Shown: positions 21,601 to 36,848, numbered from the stretch's first letter. The stretch: DNA of 64,000 nucleotides from Ophiosphaerella korrae (GCA_028456385.1 JALNQF010000180.1:24789-88788), one strand, 5' to 3'. Made by a program: numbers and translations. Notes: a model not told the origin generated them from the letters alone.

Positions 21601-23814
21601 AGATTAATAAGTATACTAGTAGTATTCTAAGAGAGAATTAATATAGTTTAAAAAAAATACCTAGATATATTTATATTTATATATCTAGATAATATCTTTA
21701 TATTTATAGAAATAGAAGAAGAATATATATAATATATATACAAAGTACTAGAAAAGCTAGTAGAGAATAAATTATTCTTTAAAATAAAGAAATATAAATT
21801 CTATACTAAAGAAATAGACTTCCTTAGATTTATTATTAAACTAAGAAAAATAAAGATTAACTCTAATAATATTAAAGTAATCTAAGAATAGCTATTACTA
21901 ATAAACTTATAAGAAGTATAATAGTTCTATAAGTTAGTAAATTTTTATAAAAAACTAATAGTAAAATAGTTTAAAATAATAGAACTATTAATAAAACTTA
22001 TAATAAAGGATTTACTATTTAAAAAGACTAAAGAATATAATAAAGTATTTAACTAGATTAAATAAAAGTTTATAGAAAACCTAGTTATTAGAATATATAA
22101 CCTAGAACTACTAGTAATAGTAAAAATAGATATATTAAACTTAGTTTATAAAATAGTACTAATATAAGAAGATTAGGTTATAAAGTAAGAATACCTAGTT
22201 AAATACTTTTCTAAGAAAATAAAGCTAGTAGAGCTTAACTACTTAATTAATAATAAAGAGATACTAGTAATCTATAAAGTATTTAAGTAATAGAAAGTAT
22301 ACTTATAAAAAGTAAAATACTAAATAAAAGTCTTTATAGACTATAAAAATCTTATAGAATTTATACTAAATAAAAATTTATTATAATATAATATAAGATA
22401 GTAAGAGTTTTTATTAATATTTAACTTTAAAATTATATATACTAATAGAAAAGATAATTAGTTAATAGACACCTAAAGTAGAAAACTAGATTTATAAGAA
22501 AAAGTAAATACTACTAGTATAGTTCTAGTTAAAAATAAAGATAAATATCTAGTTCTAAATATACTTAAAATAGCTATAATACTTAAAAGAATAAGTAGTA
22601 AGCTAAATAAATAGATTTAGAAAGAAATAAAAAAAACTTCTAAAAAAAAAAAAAAAACTTAAGATCTAAAAAAGACTTATAAAGACTTATAAAAGAATAT
22701 ATATTATAAGTAAAATATAAAAAAAGTATATATAATAATTTTATAAACTACTAGTATATAGATACTAAAGTATTAATATAATACTAGATAAGTTTTTAAA
22801 AGACTATTATATTCTAAGAATAATATAACTAGTAATAGAAGTACTATAAGATTATATAGAATATTATAGAATTAAGTATAGTAGATATATACTATATAAG
22901 ATACTATAACTAGTTAAAATACTAGAATAACTCTAAAAAGTTATTATAATAGACTTTATTATAAAGCTACTTAAGTTACAAGACTTAATATTAGAAGTTA
23001 AGTATAATAAAATCCTAATAATAGTAAATAAACTTATAAAGTACTTATACTTTAGACTATATAAAAATAAAAGTAGAATAGAAGTTACTATATACTAAGT
23101 TCTAGAAATAGTAGTTAGCTAATATAGTATTCTAGATAAAATTATTATAGATAAAGATATAAGGTTTATATTAAAACTATAGAGAATAATAATAGTATTA
23201 TTAGGAATTAAATATTAAATATTAATAGTATATTACCTATAAATAGATAAGTAGTTAGAACGTATAAATTAAATAATAGAATAGTACTAAAGTTACTACT
23301 TTAACTATAACTAGAATAATTAAGTATAATTACTACTTATAGTATAGTTAGTATATAATATTGTAAAGAATATAGTAATAAAAGTATTACTTTTTTTTAT
23401 AAACTATAGATTTAACTCTAATATATACTAAATACTAAGATTTAAAGTATTTTAGTCTTTAAAAAAGAAAACTTTATTAATAATTTTAAAAAAATATATA
23501 ATTAACTATAAGAGAATATAGAATTCCTAAAAGATTAGATAGTAAAGTACTATTATAAAAAATACTAAGAGAAACTCTAATTTAAAGAGAGAGAAAAAGT
23601 ATAGTTAGTATATAGAAATATTAAAAGTAAATAACTAAGTTTAAAACTAGATTATATTAAGAAAAGACTATATAAAATAAATAAAAAAGTTATAGTAGTT
23701 ATATTTAAATTAAGACTACTAGATAAAATAAAGATATACTTAATATTTTACGTAGTACTACTAGAAGAAGTACTATAAAAAGTAAAACTACTAGTATATA
23801 AAGTAGATATATAT

Positions 23815-23985
23815 AAAGAATAAGAAAAATAAAAAGTTAAAAAGATTTTATAATATTAATTCTATAATAGAAGAAATTATTACCTAGTAAAATAGATATA
23901 CGTAGAGATAAAAAAGGATAACTATAAGAAGATATATAAGAACTAGTAGATAATCTTAATTACTTTAAGAAACTAAAAGAGTTCT
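23815..23985 (+). pseudogene. Chromodomain remnant at the end of element B pol
   Basis: The translation retains the chromodomain skeleton (K-x-I-L, FYNRRNYYLV, later ELVDNLNYFKKLKEF) interrupted by stops where Trp and Gln codons would be. In chromoviruses this C-terminal domain directs integration to heterochromatin with methylated H3K9 (established for the group). Confidence 0.6.
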
Positions 23986-24613
23986 AAAGTTAAAACTTTC
24001 TAGAGTACTTTATAGTAAATTAAAAAATCTAGTAATACTACTAATAGATAAAGAAATAATAAAAGTACTTAATATAATAGAAACTAGAGTAGCTTTTTCT
24101 ATATCTTTAAGATCTTATTTAGCTTCTAGTATATAAGACTATTTAGATAACTTAGTATTATTATAAGCTTTTATTTTATAAAAATACTTAATATAAGAAT
24201 AATACTCTACTAGCTTATAAAAAGTTAACTTATACTTAGCTTTAGCTATAGTTAGCTATAATAATAGTTTCTCTTAAGCTTTATTAATAGCTTACTCTAT
24301 ATAACTTAGTAGAAAGAGATTATATAAAAATTAAATACTTACACTCTATAAGTAAAATACTAGAAGAAATATATTTATTATAGTACTTACTATTATTTAA
24401 AGATAGAAGATATAAAAGACTTAATAAAGTATAATAATAATAAAGAAATATTTTAACTCTATTATAAACAATATAAACTATAAAGAGAAGTTTATTATAT
24501 TAAGAATAAAAAGATATAAATAGTAATAAAGAGTTAGAGATTATTAAAGAAACTAGATAGATAACTTTAGCTTTAGGATAGGAAATTAAAAGCCTATATA
24601 AAAGAAGAGATAG

Positions 24614-25019
24614 TATTATAATAGTAATAAAAGAAATTAAGATAGAACTAATTAGTTTTAGCTTAATTACTAATAAAGTATAAGATAAGTAAAGTAATAA
24701 CTTATAAGATAATAAACTTAATTAGAAAACTAACTATAATAGAGATATAGAATAAATTTAGAAATTTATAATCTTAGTAAATATAAAGTTAGAAAGTACT
24801 AAGAGAGTACTTAGTATATAGTTAGTAAGGATACGTATTATTAGGATAGTATTAGTAATCTAATCTCTAACCTAGAACGCTAATACTTAATATTATATAT
24901 ATAAATTAACTATTTTTTATAGTTATTACTTAATTATAATATAAACTTTATTTATTACTTTTTAATCTACTAATACCCTAATAGGCTACTTATAGTTAAT
25001 AATAGGGGGGCCTATTATA
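24614..25019 (+). repeat. 3' LTR of element B
   Basis: 406 bp. Preceded by the polypurine tract and followed by the AGATA duplication. Almost the same sequence as 18239-18641, with scattered RIP differences. Confidence 0.88.
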
Positions 25020-28000
25020 AGATACTTATTTATATATCTATACTTAATTATAATAAAAAGAGCTATTAACTATACTTAAAAAAAACTATTATTATAGATT
25101 ATAGAAGCTAAAAAGAAGTATAAGAGGTTATATAAAGTCTCTTATTATATACTAAAAGAATATTAGTTTTATTTTCTTAATTATTAGATATAACTATCTA
25201 ATAACTAAGCCTATTTATCTTATCTTTATAAGATAAAAGCTTTAAATAATAAGAAGTCTATTATATAGTCTATTTTTCTAGAATCTAAGCTTAACTTTAA
25301 AGATACTATAGAGGCTACTTTAGCTCTTATTATATTAAATACTTCTAATGTCTTTCTACTCTCTATAGGTAGTATAAGTCTTCTTAGTTTACTACTAAGT
25401 AATCTAGAGAGTTTTAATTTTAGAACTCTTCTAATTTCTTAAAGTAGTTAAAGTTATCTTCTAGTTTCTATATATCTTCTTATAGTTTTCCTTTTATATC
25501 TATACTTATCTATTTTACTAAGTAGATTTTTTTCTATTTAAGATTAATACTATAAGATTTTCTTAACTTTTTAATCTTTTTATTCTCTATATATATCTAC
25601 TTAAATACTAGTAGTTCTACTTCTTAAAGTATTTTTTCTAGTAGTACTACGTAAAATTTTAGGTATATCTTTATTATATTTAGTAGCTTTAATCTATATA
25701 TAATTAGTATAACTTTTTTCTTTACTTTATATAGTTTTATCTTAATATAATCTAGTTTTAAACTTAATTATTTACTTTTAATATTTTTTTATAATAACTA
25801 AACTTTTTCTCTTTTTTTAAATTAGAGTCTCTTTATATATTTCTTATTATAGTATTTTACTATTTAATTATATAAATCTTTAAGTTTATTAGAAAAGTTT
25901 TTTCTTTTTAGATACTAAAATACAAGAGATCTTAGTATTTAGTATATATTAGAGTTAAATCTATAATTTATAATAAAAAGTAATACTTCTATTACTATAT
26001 TCTTTACGCTATTATATACTATCTATACTATAAGTAGTAATTTTACCTAATTATTTTAATTATAGTTAAGGTAGTATACTATTTATATTATATAATTAAC
26101 TCCTAATTATACTATTATTATTCTTTATAGCTTTAATATAAATCTTATATCTTTATCTATAATAATTTTATCTAGAATACTATACTAGCTAATTATAGTT
26201 CCTAGAACCTAGTATATAGTAACTTCTATCCTACTTTTTTTTTATATAGTCTTAAGTATAAGTACTTTATAAGCTTATCTACTATTATTAGGATTTTATT
26301 ATATTTAACTCCTAATATTAAGTTTCTTAATTTAAGTAACTTTATAATAAAGTCTATTATAATAACTTCTAAAAGTTACTCTAGTACTATAACTAGTTAT
26401 AATATTCTATATAGTATATATTTACTATATTTACTTCTATTATATTCTATATAGTTTTATAGTACTTTTATTACTAGTAATTTTACTTTTAAAATATAAT
26501 AGTTTTATAATAATCTATTTAGTATTTTATTAATACTTTAGTATCTATATATAAGTATTTATAGAAATATTATATATACTCTCTTTATATCTTACTTATA
26601 ATATATATTCTTTTATATACTTTTATAAATCTTTTTTAGATTTTAAGCTTTTTTATTTTCTTTAAAGTTTTTTCTATTTTATTTATATTTTTTTATCTAT
26701 TTTACTACTTTTTCTCTTAAGTATTATAGCTATTCTAAGTATTTTAAAAACTAATTATCTATTATTATTTTTAACTAAAACTATACTAGTAGTACTTAAT
26801 TTTTCTTATAAGTATAGTTTTCTACTTAAAGTATTTATAAACTAATTATCTTTACTTTTAGTATATATAATTTCTAAATTAAATACTAATAAGTATTCTT
26901 ACTATTTTATATAGTATTATAATAAATCTTTATTTAGTATAACTTTTATAAGATTTTTATAGTCTATATAAACTTTTATTTAATACTTTACTTTTTATAG
27001 GTATATATTCTATTACTTTAATACTTTATAAATTACTAGTATTTCTTTAATATAGATTTAGTAGTTAAGCTCTACTAGCTTTATTATATTAGAAAAGTAT
27101 TTAACTAAGTATTCTTATTTTATAGTCTAATTTTCTTTTATAAGTACTATTCTATAAACTAAATTTAATATATCTATCTTTACTACTACTAGTAGCTCTA
27201 GGTTATATATTCTAATAACTAGGTTTTCTATAAACTTTTATTAAATCTAGTTAATACTTTTTTATATTCCTAAGTCTATTTAAATAGTAGAAATTTTTTT
27301 ATAAGTTTTATTAATAGCTTTATTATTTTTTAAATATCTTATTATTAGTTTTCTATAAAAGTTTACTAGTCTATAAAACTATTATACTTTTTATAAGTTT
27401 TTTAGTATTAGCTATTCTTAAATTACTTTATTCTTATTAAAGTTAATTTTTATTTTTCTTAGTTTAGTAATAAACCTAAAGAAGTCTATTTCTTTTATAT
27501 AGAACTTATATTTTCTTATTTTAAGAAATATATTATTTTCTACTAGTTTTTCTAGTACTCTATATATATATTATACGTATTCTTCCTCTATTTCTAAGAA
27601 TATAAAGATAATCTCTAGATATATAAATATAATTATATTTAAATATTATCTTAAGACTATATTAATTTGTTTTTAAAATACTACTAGTATATTTATTAAT
27701 CTAAATAGTATAACTATATATTTAAATAGTTTATATTATATTTAGAATACTATTTTCTATTTATTACTTTTTTTAATTTAGATCTAGTAGTATATATTCT
27801 AGATATTTAGTTTTATATAGATTTAAGCTTTTTATAGTTTATTTTATATTTTATCTATATATAGTAAAGAGTATTAGTTTTTATCTATAATAATATTTAT
27901 CTTTTATTTTTTTTTATCTATAAAGAGAAGTCTATAAATTACTAAAGATTAGAATTCTTATATCTATCTTTTTTTTAATACGCTTTAAATAAATACTTAC

Positions 28001-30761
28001 TTAATCTTAGATTTTTCTTTTATTTATTAATATACAAAGCTCTATCTTATATTCTTTCTTTTTTCTAAGTTTATTATTAAGTCCTATAGCTTATAATCTA
28101 GAAAGTAGTCTTCTAGCTCTATAAGCTATTTCTTATTTTTTTTATATTCTTTTAGGAATTCTCCTCTATATATACTTATATTACCTTTTAATATATCTTT
28201 CTTAGAGTAATAAATTTTCTCTATTTTCTAATTAATCTTTAGGTTAGTTATCTATAACTATAGTATACCTAATATTATATCTTATTTATTATAAATTATT
28301 GTTCTATCTATAATTATATTCTTAATTACTAGTCTATTTAGTTTTAGTATAAATAGTACTATTTTAAACCTAATAAGTTCTTAAAATAGTTTACTATTAA
28401 TTATACTAAGTTATTAAAAGTATTTCTTTATTATATAGTTTTTTCTTTATTTTTTTATAAACTTTTTTAATATAAAGTTTTTTATAGCTCTACTAATAAT
28501 TTTTACTTATACTCTCTTTCTTTAGTATATACTTTATTTTATAATATATAAGCTTCCTAAACCTTTTAAGTATTTAAGTTTAGGTTTTTCTTTAAATTAC
28601 TTATCTTTTTAAAACTATTACTTTATATTATATTTATAATTTTTATATTTTATATATTTATTATATATATCTACTTATTCTATAGATAGTTTTAATTCTA
28701 GTCTAATTACTATATATTCTTTATTAGGTATTTTAATTATTTCTTAACTTTAGATTTCTTTTTTTATTATTACTTTTATATAGTTATATCTTTTTCTTCT
28801 TACTAGCTATATATAATTATAGACTTTTAGTTCTTTATATATATAGTAATTTGTATTTAGGTATAATATCTATAATATTTTAGTATATACTAGATATTTT
28901 AGATCTATTCTTTTATTATCTCTTACTTAGTACTTATCTATTCTAGGTCTTATAGTTATTAGAATTTAGTATACTATTAGTACTTATAGTATATAAGCTT
29001 TATTAATCTATTATATTTTTTTATAAAGTACTACTATTCTCTTTATATATATATTTTTCTTACTATAACTATATATTACTTAATCTATTATTAGAATATT
29101 ATAAACTTTATTACTTTAAGATTATAATCTTTTTAGTTTTTATATACTTTTTTTAAACTTATAAATAGTAAGTATTTTTAAATAAACTACTAGTACTTAA
29201 TCTATTTCTTTATATTTATTATTATATAGCTCTTATAGCTATATATTTTTAACTAGGTATATTTTATACTTTATATATTAACTTATTTTCTACTTTCTTT
29301 TAGTTCTTTAGAAAATGTTATAGTAGTTTCTTTATTTAGTACTCTTCTTTTAGTCTTAATTAATAGAATCTAGAGCTCTTTTTTTTCTTAGTCTTTAATT
29401 AGTAAGTCTATTATATATATAATTTCTTTTAGCTATACTTTTATTTTTTCTTTTATTACTACTACTTTATTTTTCTATAGAAACTATTATACTCTTTACT
29501 TACTAAAAAGATATATATAGTAGTTATTATTATAAATAAAAGTTTAGTTAAGTATTACGTACTATATTTCTTTACTTCTTACTACTTTTTCTTAAAGTTT
29601 AGCTTATAACTTAAGTACTTCTTTCTTACTTTCTATTATTTTTAACTAAGTTTCTTTATTTTTCTTAAAATCTTTACTTTTATAGTCTTTTATAAAGTAT
29701 TTTAGCTTTTTATATATTTAATATACTATATCTCTTTTTTTTAACTAATAGTTTTTAATATAGTAACCTTTCTTACTATAGTTAAAGTATATATAGTCTT
29801 TATTCTTCTTTTTTTTTATCTTTATTAGTATTAAAGATTATAGTATCTCTAATATCTTAGTTTCTTAGGTATCTTCTTTCTTTATTTATTCTCTATTATT
29901 AGAAGTTATTATTAATTTATATTACCTAATCCTTTAAAAATTATATTATTCTTAGTTTCTCTATATAAATTATTTTATTTTATATTTTAGATTTTAGTCT
30001 TTATTTAAACTATAATATTAGAGATAGCTTATTTTATTCTATATTTTATAGTAACTATATAAACTATAATATATATTCTAAAATACTTTTTTATTATATA
30101 AGCTTCTTAAGCTTTTCTTTAGCTTATTAGGTAATATCTATATCTTTAAATACTACTCTTATTTATTTAGTAAAGTATTTATAGCTTTTAATAATTACTT
30201 TAATTTTATCTTATTATATCTCTAGAGTATATATTTAATAGTTTATCTAGTAAAGCTTAAACTAACTTATTATATTTCCTTTAAAGTATATTCTAAAATA
30301 TATTACTTTTTTATTTTTTTTATTAAAGTATAGTACTTATATATCTATCTAAAGTTATACTAATACTATAAAAGGTTTTAGTTATTCTCTTATTTTATTA
30401 AACTTTATAAGTATAAGTATTTTTAGTATTTTCTTTATTATACTTATTTCTAGTCTTTAAGTAATTTATTCTATCTAGTTTTATCTTTATATAGTAGCTT
30501 TAATTTATACTTTATTTTAATTTATATAGTTTTATAATTCTTTATTCTATATTTCTAAAGTATTAATTATTAGTTATATATCTTTTTTCTTAGTAATTAG
30601 ATTATTTATATTTACTTTAATTACTACCTAGTTAGTATTATCTAACTTATAACTACTTAGAAGTACTTTACTTCTCTTCTTAGTTAAACTTTCTACTATT
30701 ATATTAGCTTAGACTATATACTTTTTATACTTTATTTCTCTTAATAACTAAATTAGTAAAG

Positions 30762-31208
30762 TATAATAGAGTTACCTATTATTAACTATAAGTAACTACT
30801 AGAGTTATTAGTAGGTTAGAAAGTAATAGTAAAGGTTTATATATTAATTTGTAATAACTATAAATAATAGAATAATTCTTATAATATTAATATATTATAA
30901 TTTATAGTTAATAATTAAATTACTAATACTATCCTAATAATATATATTTATAGTAACTATATACTCTTACTAAACTATTAATCTATTACTTATATCTAGT
31001 CTTAGTAGTTATAGATTATAGATTACTAATCTATTAATTTATAATTAATTTTTATCTATATACTTAATAGATTAAGAGATTATATTATATATCCTAATTA
31101 TATATTATCTTTTAATTAAAGTTATTACTTTACTTATCTTATACTTTATTAGTACTTAAGTCTAAGCTAATTAGCTCTACCTCGATTTTTTTTATTATAC
31201 CTATAATA
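30762..31208 (-). repeat. LTR of element A (right, 5' LTR)
   Basis: 447 bp, starting TATAATAGAG and ending CTATAATA, followed by the TACTA duplication. Confidence 0.85.
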
Positions 31209-34200
31209 TACTAACTAAAAGTAAAAAAGTAGTTAAATATTAGTTAGTTTATAATAATAGTAATTTTATAACATTAAAAAGTTTATAATATTAGTATATA
31301 AATACAAGATTTATTATATATACTTTTCTTTTTACTTAAAACTCTTATTTAAGTTTTTTTCTTTAATTTTTTATTTAAGCTATTTAAGTACTTCTAAAAT
31401 TACTTTTAGAGCTACTTAAGATTATATATACTCTTTAGATATATAAATACTTTTATAAGCTTATATATCTTTTAAGAATTTAGTTTACTTTATTAATATA
31501 CTTATTATTTTATTATATTTAACTTTTAATAAATACTTTTTATAATTAATTTTTTTTTTACTTTAACTAAAAAGTAGTTATTAGATTAAAAGTTATTATA
31601 ACTAACTAGTAAGTAATATATAGTAGTTTAGTAGTATACTAAAACTTTTTTAAAAGTAACTTACTATTTTTTTAAGATATAAAAACTAGTAATATAGCTA
31701 TAAATAGCTTACTTAATAATAAGCTTAAAGAGAATACTTTTAAGTAAGTAATAAGCTTAATACTTTTTCTATAAAAAATAAATAGTAATACTACTTTTTT
31801 AAAAAAGCTTTATTAAAGCTAATAAAAGTACTTTTTTAGTAGTTTATTTAAAACTTAATATATACTTTATTAAAAGTATAAAGTAATTGTTTTTTACTTA
31901 ATATAATTATAAAGTTAAAATACTAAGTTAATATAGTATTATATATACTAGTAAGTACTAGTAAAACTACTATAAGCTATTTTAGAGTAGATTATAATAA
32001 TATAAGTAAACTTATAAGTATACTTTATAAAGTATTACTAATACTTAAGTTAAGTTTTTATAAGTTATAACTTATCTTATAATAAGTATAAACTTAGGCT
32101 AAAAATATAAAAACTTTTTTTTAGATTATTTTAAGCTCTAAAAGATACTAATATAAAACTTTAATAGGTATTAAATATAATCTAATATAATATCTATTAT
32201 AAACTATAATAATAGAAGTCTAATAATATTATTATTTAGACCTAAAATAAGCTTAAAGTAGAATAGTACTAGCTAGTCTAAAACTAAGTATTAATAAAGT
32301 TTTAAAACTACTCTAAGTTCTAAAACTACTAATAGTATAGTAGTAATAGTATTAATTTCTTCTTACTATATCTATATAAAAAATAACTTATATTCTCTAA
32401 TATATTTATTAAGCTTTATAATAATAATAAAATAAAGATTTATTTTATTTAGTTAAAAATACTTAAAGTATATTAAACTAATCTCTAATATAATAAAAGT
32501 TTAAATAATATTAGCTTTTAAAAAAACTTTATAAAAGTACTTTAAAATATAAAAATAATAGTTACTATAACTAAACTAAAAGTAGTCTATAATATAAATA
32601 AAAATAAATTTAATTAAGCTTAATTAAATTCTTAGAAAAGTAAACGTTTAGTACTTACTTAAAAGTATAAAGTACTTAATAAAAGATAAAATTAGTAAAA
32701 ACTTTAACTTTTAGTTAAAGTAACTTAATAAAAGACTTAAAGTAGCCTAGTTTTTTAGCTAAAAAGCTAGAAATATTACACTATAGGCTATAGTAAGCTA
32801 TAGCTATATAAAGTATAAGTAAAGGTAAAGGCTCTTAGGTAATATATATACTATTCTACTCCTATATTTAATATTATTAAGTACTTAGTTACTTTTTTAG
32901 GTTTATTTATTAAGAAGTAGCTAGAAGATAATAGTACTTACTATAAGCTATAGAAGATAGTAAAGAAATAATATATAGTATTTAATAGTACTACTAGTAT
33001 CTAAGAAAGAATAATACTTACTTTACTCTCTTTATAAGTATTAAGCCTTTTATAAACCTATATAGTATACTAGCTTTACTTTAGATTATAACTATATAAT
33101 ATTATAATCTTTAGTATATTAGCTTTACTTCTAACTTATACTAGAGTTTATAAAAGTCTTAAGTATTTAATAAGCTTTTATTATATTATTTAGTATAGTA
33201 GAGTAGAGCTACTATATAATAAGAAAAAAACTAGTTAGTAACTAAAAAGAGTACTAAAAGCTTTATAAAAAAAATAAAGATTATAAATTAAAAAAACTTT
33301 AATTAAAAATTAAAAATCTAGAATTAAAAAAAAAAGCTTTAGTTACTAACTATTTTTACTAGTAATTAGAGTAAGAAGAAAAAAGAGAATATTAAAAGAT
33401 TATTATAAATATAGTTATCTATACTTTTAAAAAAACCTTAGTAGTAATTTAAGCTCTTTATAATTTAAGCTTAGAAGTTAATCTAATTAATAAAAAAAGT
33501 ACTAAACTTTTTATATACTTAAATATAGAAATAAAATATATTTTTATAACTAAATTTTTTAATAATATCGAACTAGATATTTATATAGTATATAATTTTA
33601 TAGTTTTATATAAAAATAATAAAGGAATTAAATATTATATTAGTTTTTAATACTTTTTAGAAGTAAGCTTTAGTAAGTATAACTTTATTTTAAAGTACTT
33701 ATAGCTAAAGAATACTAACTTATAGATTTAATTTCTATTAAGTACTTTTTAATAGTAGCTAAAAAAGTTAAAAAATAAAAAAATAACTTTAGTAAGTACT
33801 TTAAAATATTTAATAATATTATACTAAAAAAATAAAAATATATCTTTTATCTTAATAGGCTTATCTATATAGTACTAAATAAAAAATAAAAAAAAATTTT
33901 TACTTAATATATTTATTAAACTACTCCTAAGCTACTATTAGTACTAAAAGAACTTAGTAGGAATAATATTATAAATACTACTTAGTACTATAAGTAAAGT
34001 TTATTTACGCTAAAAAATACTATAAATAAAATTAATAATTATATAAGATATTATATTAAATATATAGTATTACTAATATAGCTACTAGTAAAGATAATAT
34101 AAAAATTAGTAGTAAGTATATATTTTAAAGATTTTAAATATCTAAAACTACTAGTAAAAAATACTTAGACTTTTTTTAATTATAACTTAAAGAGTTACTA

Positions 34201-36134
34201 GAATATAGATAATATATTTAATAAAGAAAAGAAAAATTATATTCTAATAGAGTTATATAATAAGTAGTATAAATTTAGAAAAAATTTAATAAAGATACTT
34301 ACTTTTTATAAAAAATATAATTAGACTATAAAAATTAAGAAAAGTAAAAAGATTTAAAAAATCTTAATATATAACCTTTTATACTAAGAATTAAATATTT
34401 TTTAAAAGTACTTTAATATAGTATAAAAATAGAAATAGATTTACTTAAGTAAATCTTTAGTAAGTACTCTATTTCTCTTTATTTTAAAGTTAAATAGTAC
34501 TTTTTATCTTTATATAAACTACTAGGGCCTAAATAAAATTATAATAAAATATAAATACTTAATTTCTTTTATAAGTAAAATATTAAATTTACTATCTAAA
34601 GTAAAAATTTTCTTAAAACTTATCTTTATAATACCTATTATAAGCTATTTATTAAAAAAAAGTAATAAGTAAAAAATACTATTTAAAATAATATATAGTT
34701 ATATTAAATATCTTATTATACTATTTAGTTTAGTAAATATACTTATAACCTTTTAGTTTTATATTTACTTTATTTTTAAAGAGATAGTAAACTATATCTA
34801 TAATATTTACTTAGATAATATCTTTAAATACTTAAAAATAATAAGAATTATATTACTTATATTAAAAAAGTACTAAAAAAAACTTATTAAATAGAAACTC
34901 TACTATAAAGTAAGTAAATTAACTTTTAATACTAAATTAGTTAAGTTTCTAAAGTATACTATTACTTTAAAAAAAGTAGTATTAAATCTAGTAAAAGTAA
35001 AAACTATTAAAAAGTAGCTAGAACTAAAAAGCTATAAAAATATCTAAGTTTTTTTTAAGTTTACTAACTTCTATAAAATATTTATATATAAATACTCTAA
35101 AATAGTTAAGCTTTAAGTAGACTATATAACTACTATATAAGCTTTACTACTTACTTAGTAAAGCTCTAAAAGTAAGCTAATTAAAGTAAAATATAAAAAA
35201 ATAAAAAAAGCTTTACTTACTAGTAAAGACTATAAAGCTAGCCTAATAATATTTAATTAGTATTCTTTTAACTAAAAGAATTTTTTTTAAACTTTTTAGT
35301 TTTATAGTACTTTAATTTATTATAAGACTTAATAGTTATAATAAATATATTAGAGTTTACTATAGTAGAAATCTTTTTCTAGCTTTAATTAGTAAAGTAA
35401 GTAACTAATTACTATTAGAAACTAGTAGTATTTTAAAGTAAGAAGATCTTAAGATATTTTTTAAAATAGTATATATATAACAAAGAATTAAGTAAAATAG
35501 TTAAATTATTTAAAATATAGTAAAACTATTATAAATATATTTTATTAATAATTTATAGTACTTTATAAGTACTAAAAAACTTTTTTTTAAGTAAGTTTAT
35601 AAAATAAAAAAGCTTATAAAATTTAATTTTAAAGTTAACTATAAACTAAAATAAAAGAACTTAGTAGATAAGATTTAAAGTAGCTTAATTAAATAAAAAC
35701 TATTTTTATTAGAAAGGAGTAAGTATTCTTTAATATAATATTACTAATACTATAATAAAAGCTTTAGATACTTATTTTTAAAAAGTATTAAAATAAAACT
35801 ACTTTAAAAAATACTTAACAGAAACTTAATAAATATCTAAAAAAGCTAATATACTTAAAATAAAATTTTCTAACTTAAAATTAGAAACTAATACTATATT
35901 ACTAATAGATATACTTTATTCTACTACTATTAATAGTATTAAAGTAAAAAGTATTATATTTAAAGCTAAGTAAACTTATAAAGTTATAGAAGAGCTTATA
36001 AAAGCTATAATATATAGTATTTTATTTTTAAATAATTTTATATATAAAGTAATATAAAATAAAAATACTTATACTCTAAAAATTTCTAAAATACTTTATA
36101 GAGTTAAATTATTAAGTATTTAAAAAATATATAG
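31209..36134 (+). mobile_element. Older chromovirus F, first part, with leader related to the window start
   Basis: The first 50-100 bp continue repeat R. From 31,308 to 31,560 the sequence is the RIP-mutated counterpart of 245-500, and probably an LTR/leader. A plus-strand gag-pol of a family different from A-E follows. The reverse transcriptase is readable around 34,720-35,060, with YLDN at 34808-34819 and then a run matching the gypsy connection (TNFYKIFI). Reading frames are full of stops and CA is nearly absent, so this is the most decayed element here. D interrupts it after 36,134 and it resumes at 49,958. Exact ends of F were not found. Confidence 0.7.
31308..31560 (+). repeat. RIP-mutated counterpart of 245-500
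   Basis: Same order of landmarks as at 245-500 (ttagagctactta, atatataaatac, tattaatatacttatta), with C changed to T and G to A at almost every difference. Probably part of the 5' LTR or leader of F. Confidence 0.6.
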
Positions 36135-36417
36135 TATAATAGGCTACCTATTATTAACTATATATACCTATCTTGTAAAAGTTAGTAGATTAAAAAGTAA
36201 AAACAAAAACTTATATAGTAATTGTATAATAACTAATAAATAATAGAAGATATTTTACAACTATCTTGTATTAGTGTTCTATAGTTAAAGGATTAATTTA
36301 CTAATATTATCTAAATAATATATATTACTACTAACTATATAGTACTATTATCTTAGCAACTTTATTACTTTATATTTACTAAGATTGTAAATTTATAAAT
36401 TTATTATATATCTTTAT
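36135..36417 (-). repeat. Left LTR of element D, outer fragment
   Basis: Starts TATAATAGGC (ancestrally TGTAATAGGC). It is cut by element C after 36,417 and continues at 43449-43578. Confidence 0.85.
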
Positions 36418-36848
36418 TATAATAAGCCTCCTATTATTAACTATAAGTAGCTATTCTTAAGAAGTTAGTAGATTAAGAGTTAATAACAAAAGCTTGTATT
36501 AGGATCTATAATAACTTATAAATAGTAGGAGATATTTTATAACTATCTTGTACTAGTATTCTATAGTTAAAAGATTAAATTATTAATACTATCTTAATAA
36601 TACGTATTACTACTAACTATATACTTATTCTAATCTATAATCTATAGTTACTAAAACTAATAGATTATAGATTATACTAATCTATAATCTATAGTACTAA
36701 GAGTCTTATAGATTATAGATTACCCTAGGTATCCTAATTATATATAGTCTCCTAATTAAGATTATTACTTTACTTATCTTATACTTTGTTAGTACCTAAG
36801 TTAAAACTAATTAGTTCTATCTTAATTTCTTTTATTACACTTATAATA
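36418..36848 (-). repeat. Left (3') LTR of element C
   Basis: 431 bp. It contains four alternating copies of an AATCTATAATCTATAG-type motif around 36,632-36,724. Confidence 0.88.

Larger units (their letters stand above)
18239..25019 (+). mobile_element. Ty3/gypsy chromovirus B, nested in A in the opposite orientation
   Basis: A complete 6.8-kb element with LTRs 18239-18641 and 24614-25019 and a perfect 5-bp duplication AGATA (18234-18238 and 25020-25024). The polypurine tract aaaagaagagatag is at 24600-24613. It belongs to the same family as A, C, D and E but lies on the plus strand. Plus-strand remnants of gag-pol include the RT site YLDN at 21682-21693 (second catalytic Asp changed to Asn) and a chromodomain at about 23,815-23,985. 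CA and TG dinucleotides are almost absent and no frame stays open. A's sequence continues in register on both sides once B is removed. Confidence 0.92.
17526..31208 (-). mobile_element. Ty3/gypsy chromovirus A (host of nested element B)
   Basis: LTR retrotransposon on the minus strand. The left LTR is 17526-17920 (3' LTR in element sense) and the right LTR is 30762-31208. The 5-bp target-site duplication TACTA is at 17521-17525 and 31209-31213. The polypurine tract reads ctattccctcttttt on the plus strand just after 17920. Element B interrupts it at 18239-25019, so A's own length is about 6.9 kb. Minus-strand remnants can be read in order: zinc knuckle near 29,700 (all Cys lost), reverse transcriptase near 27,600 (the YLDD site reads YLEI) and chromodomain near 25,390-25,560. 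Dense stops throughout mean it is dead. The left LTR keeps its TG start while the right LTR has TA. Confidence 0.88.
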
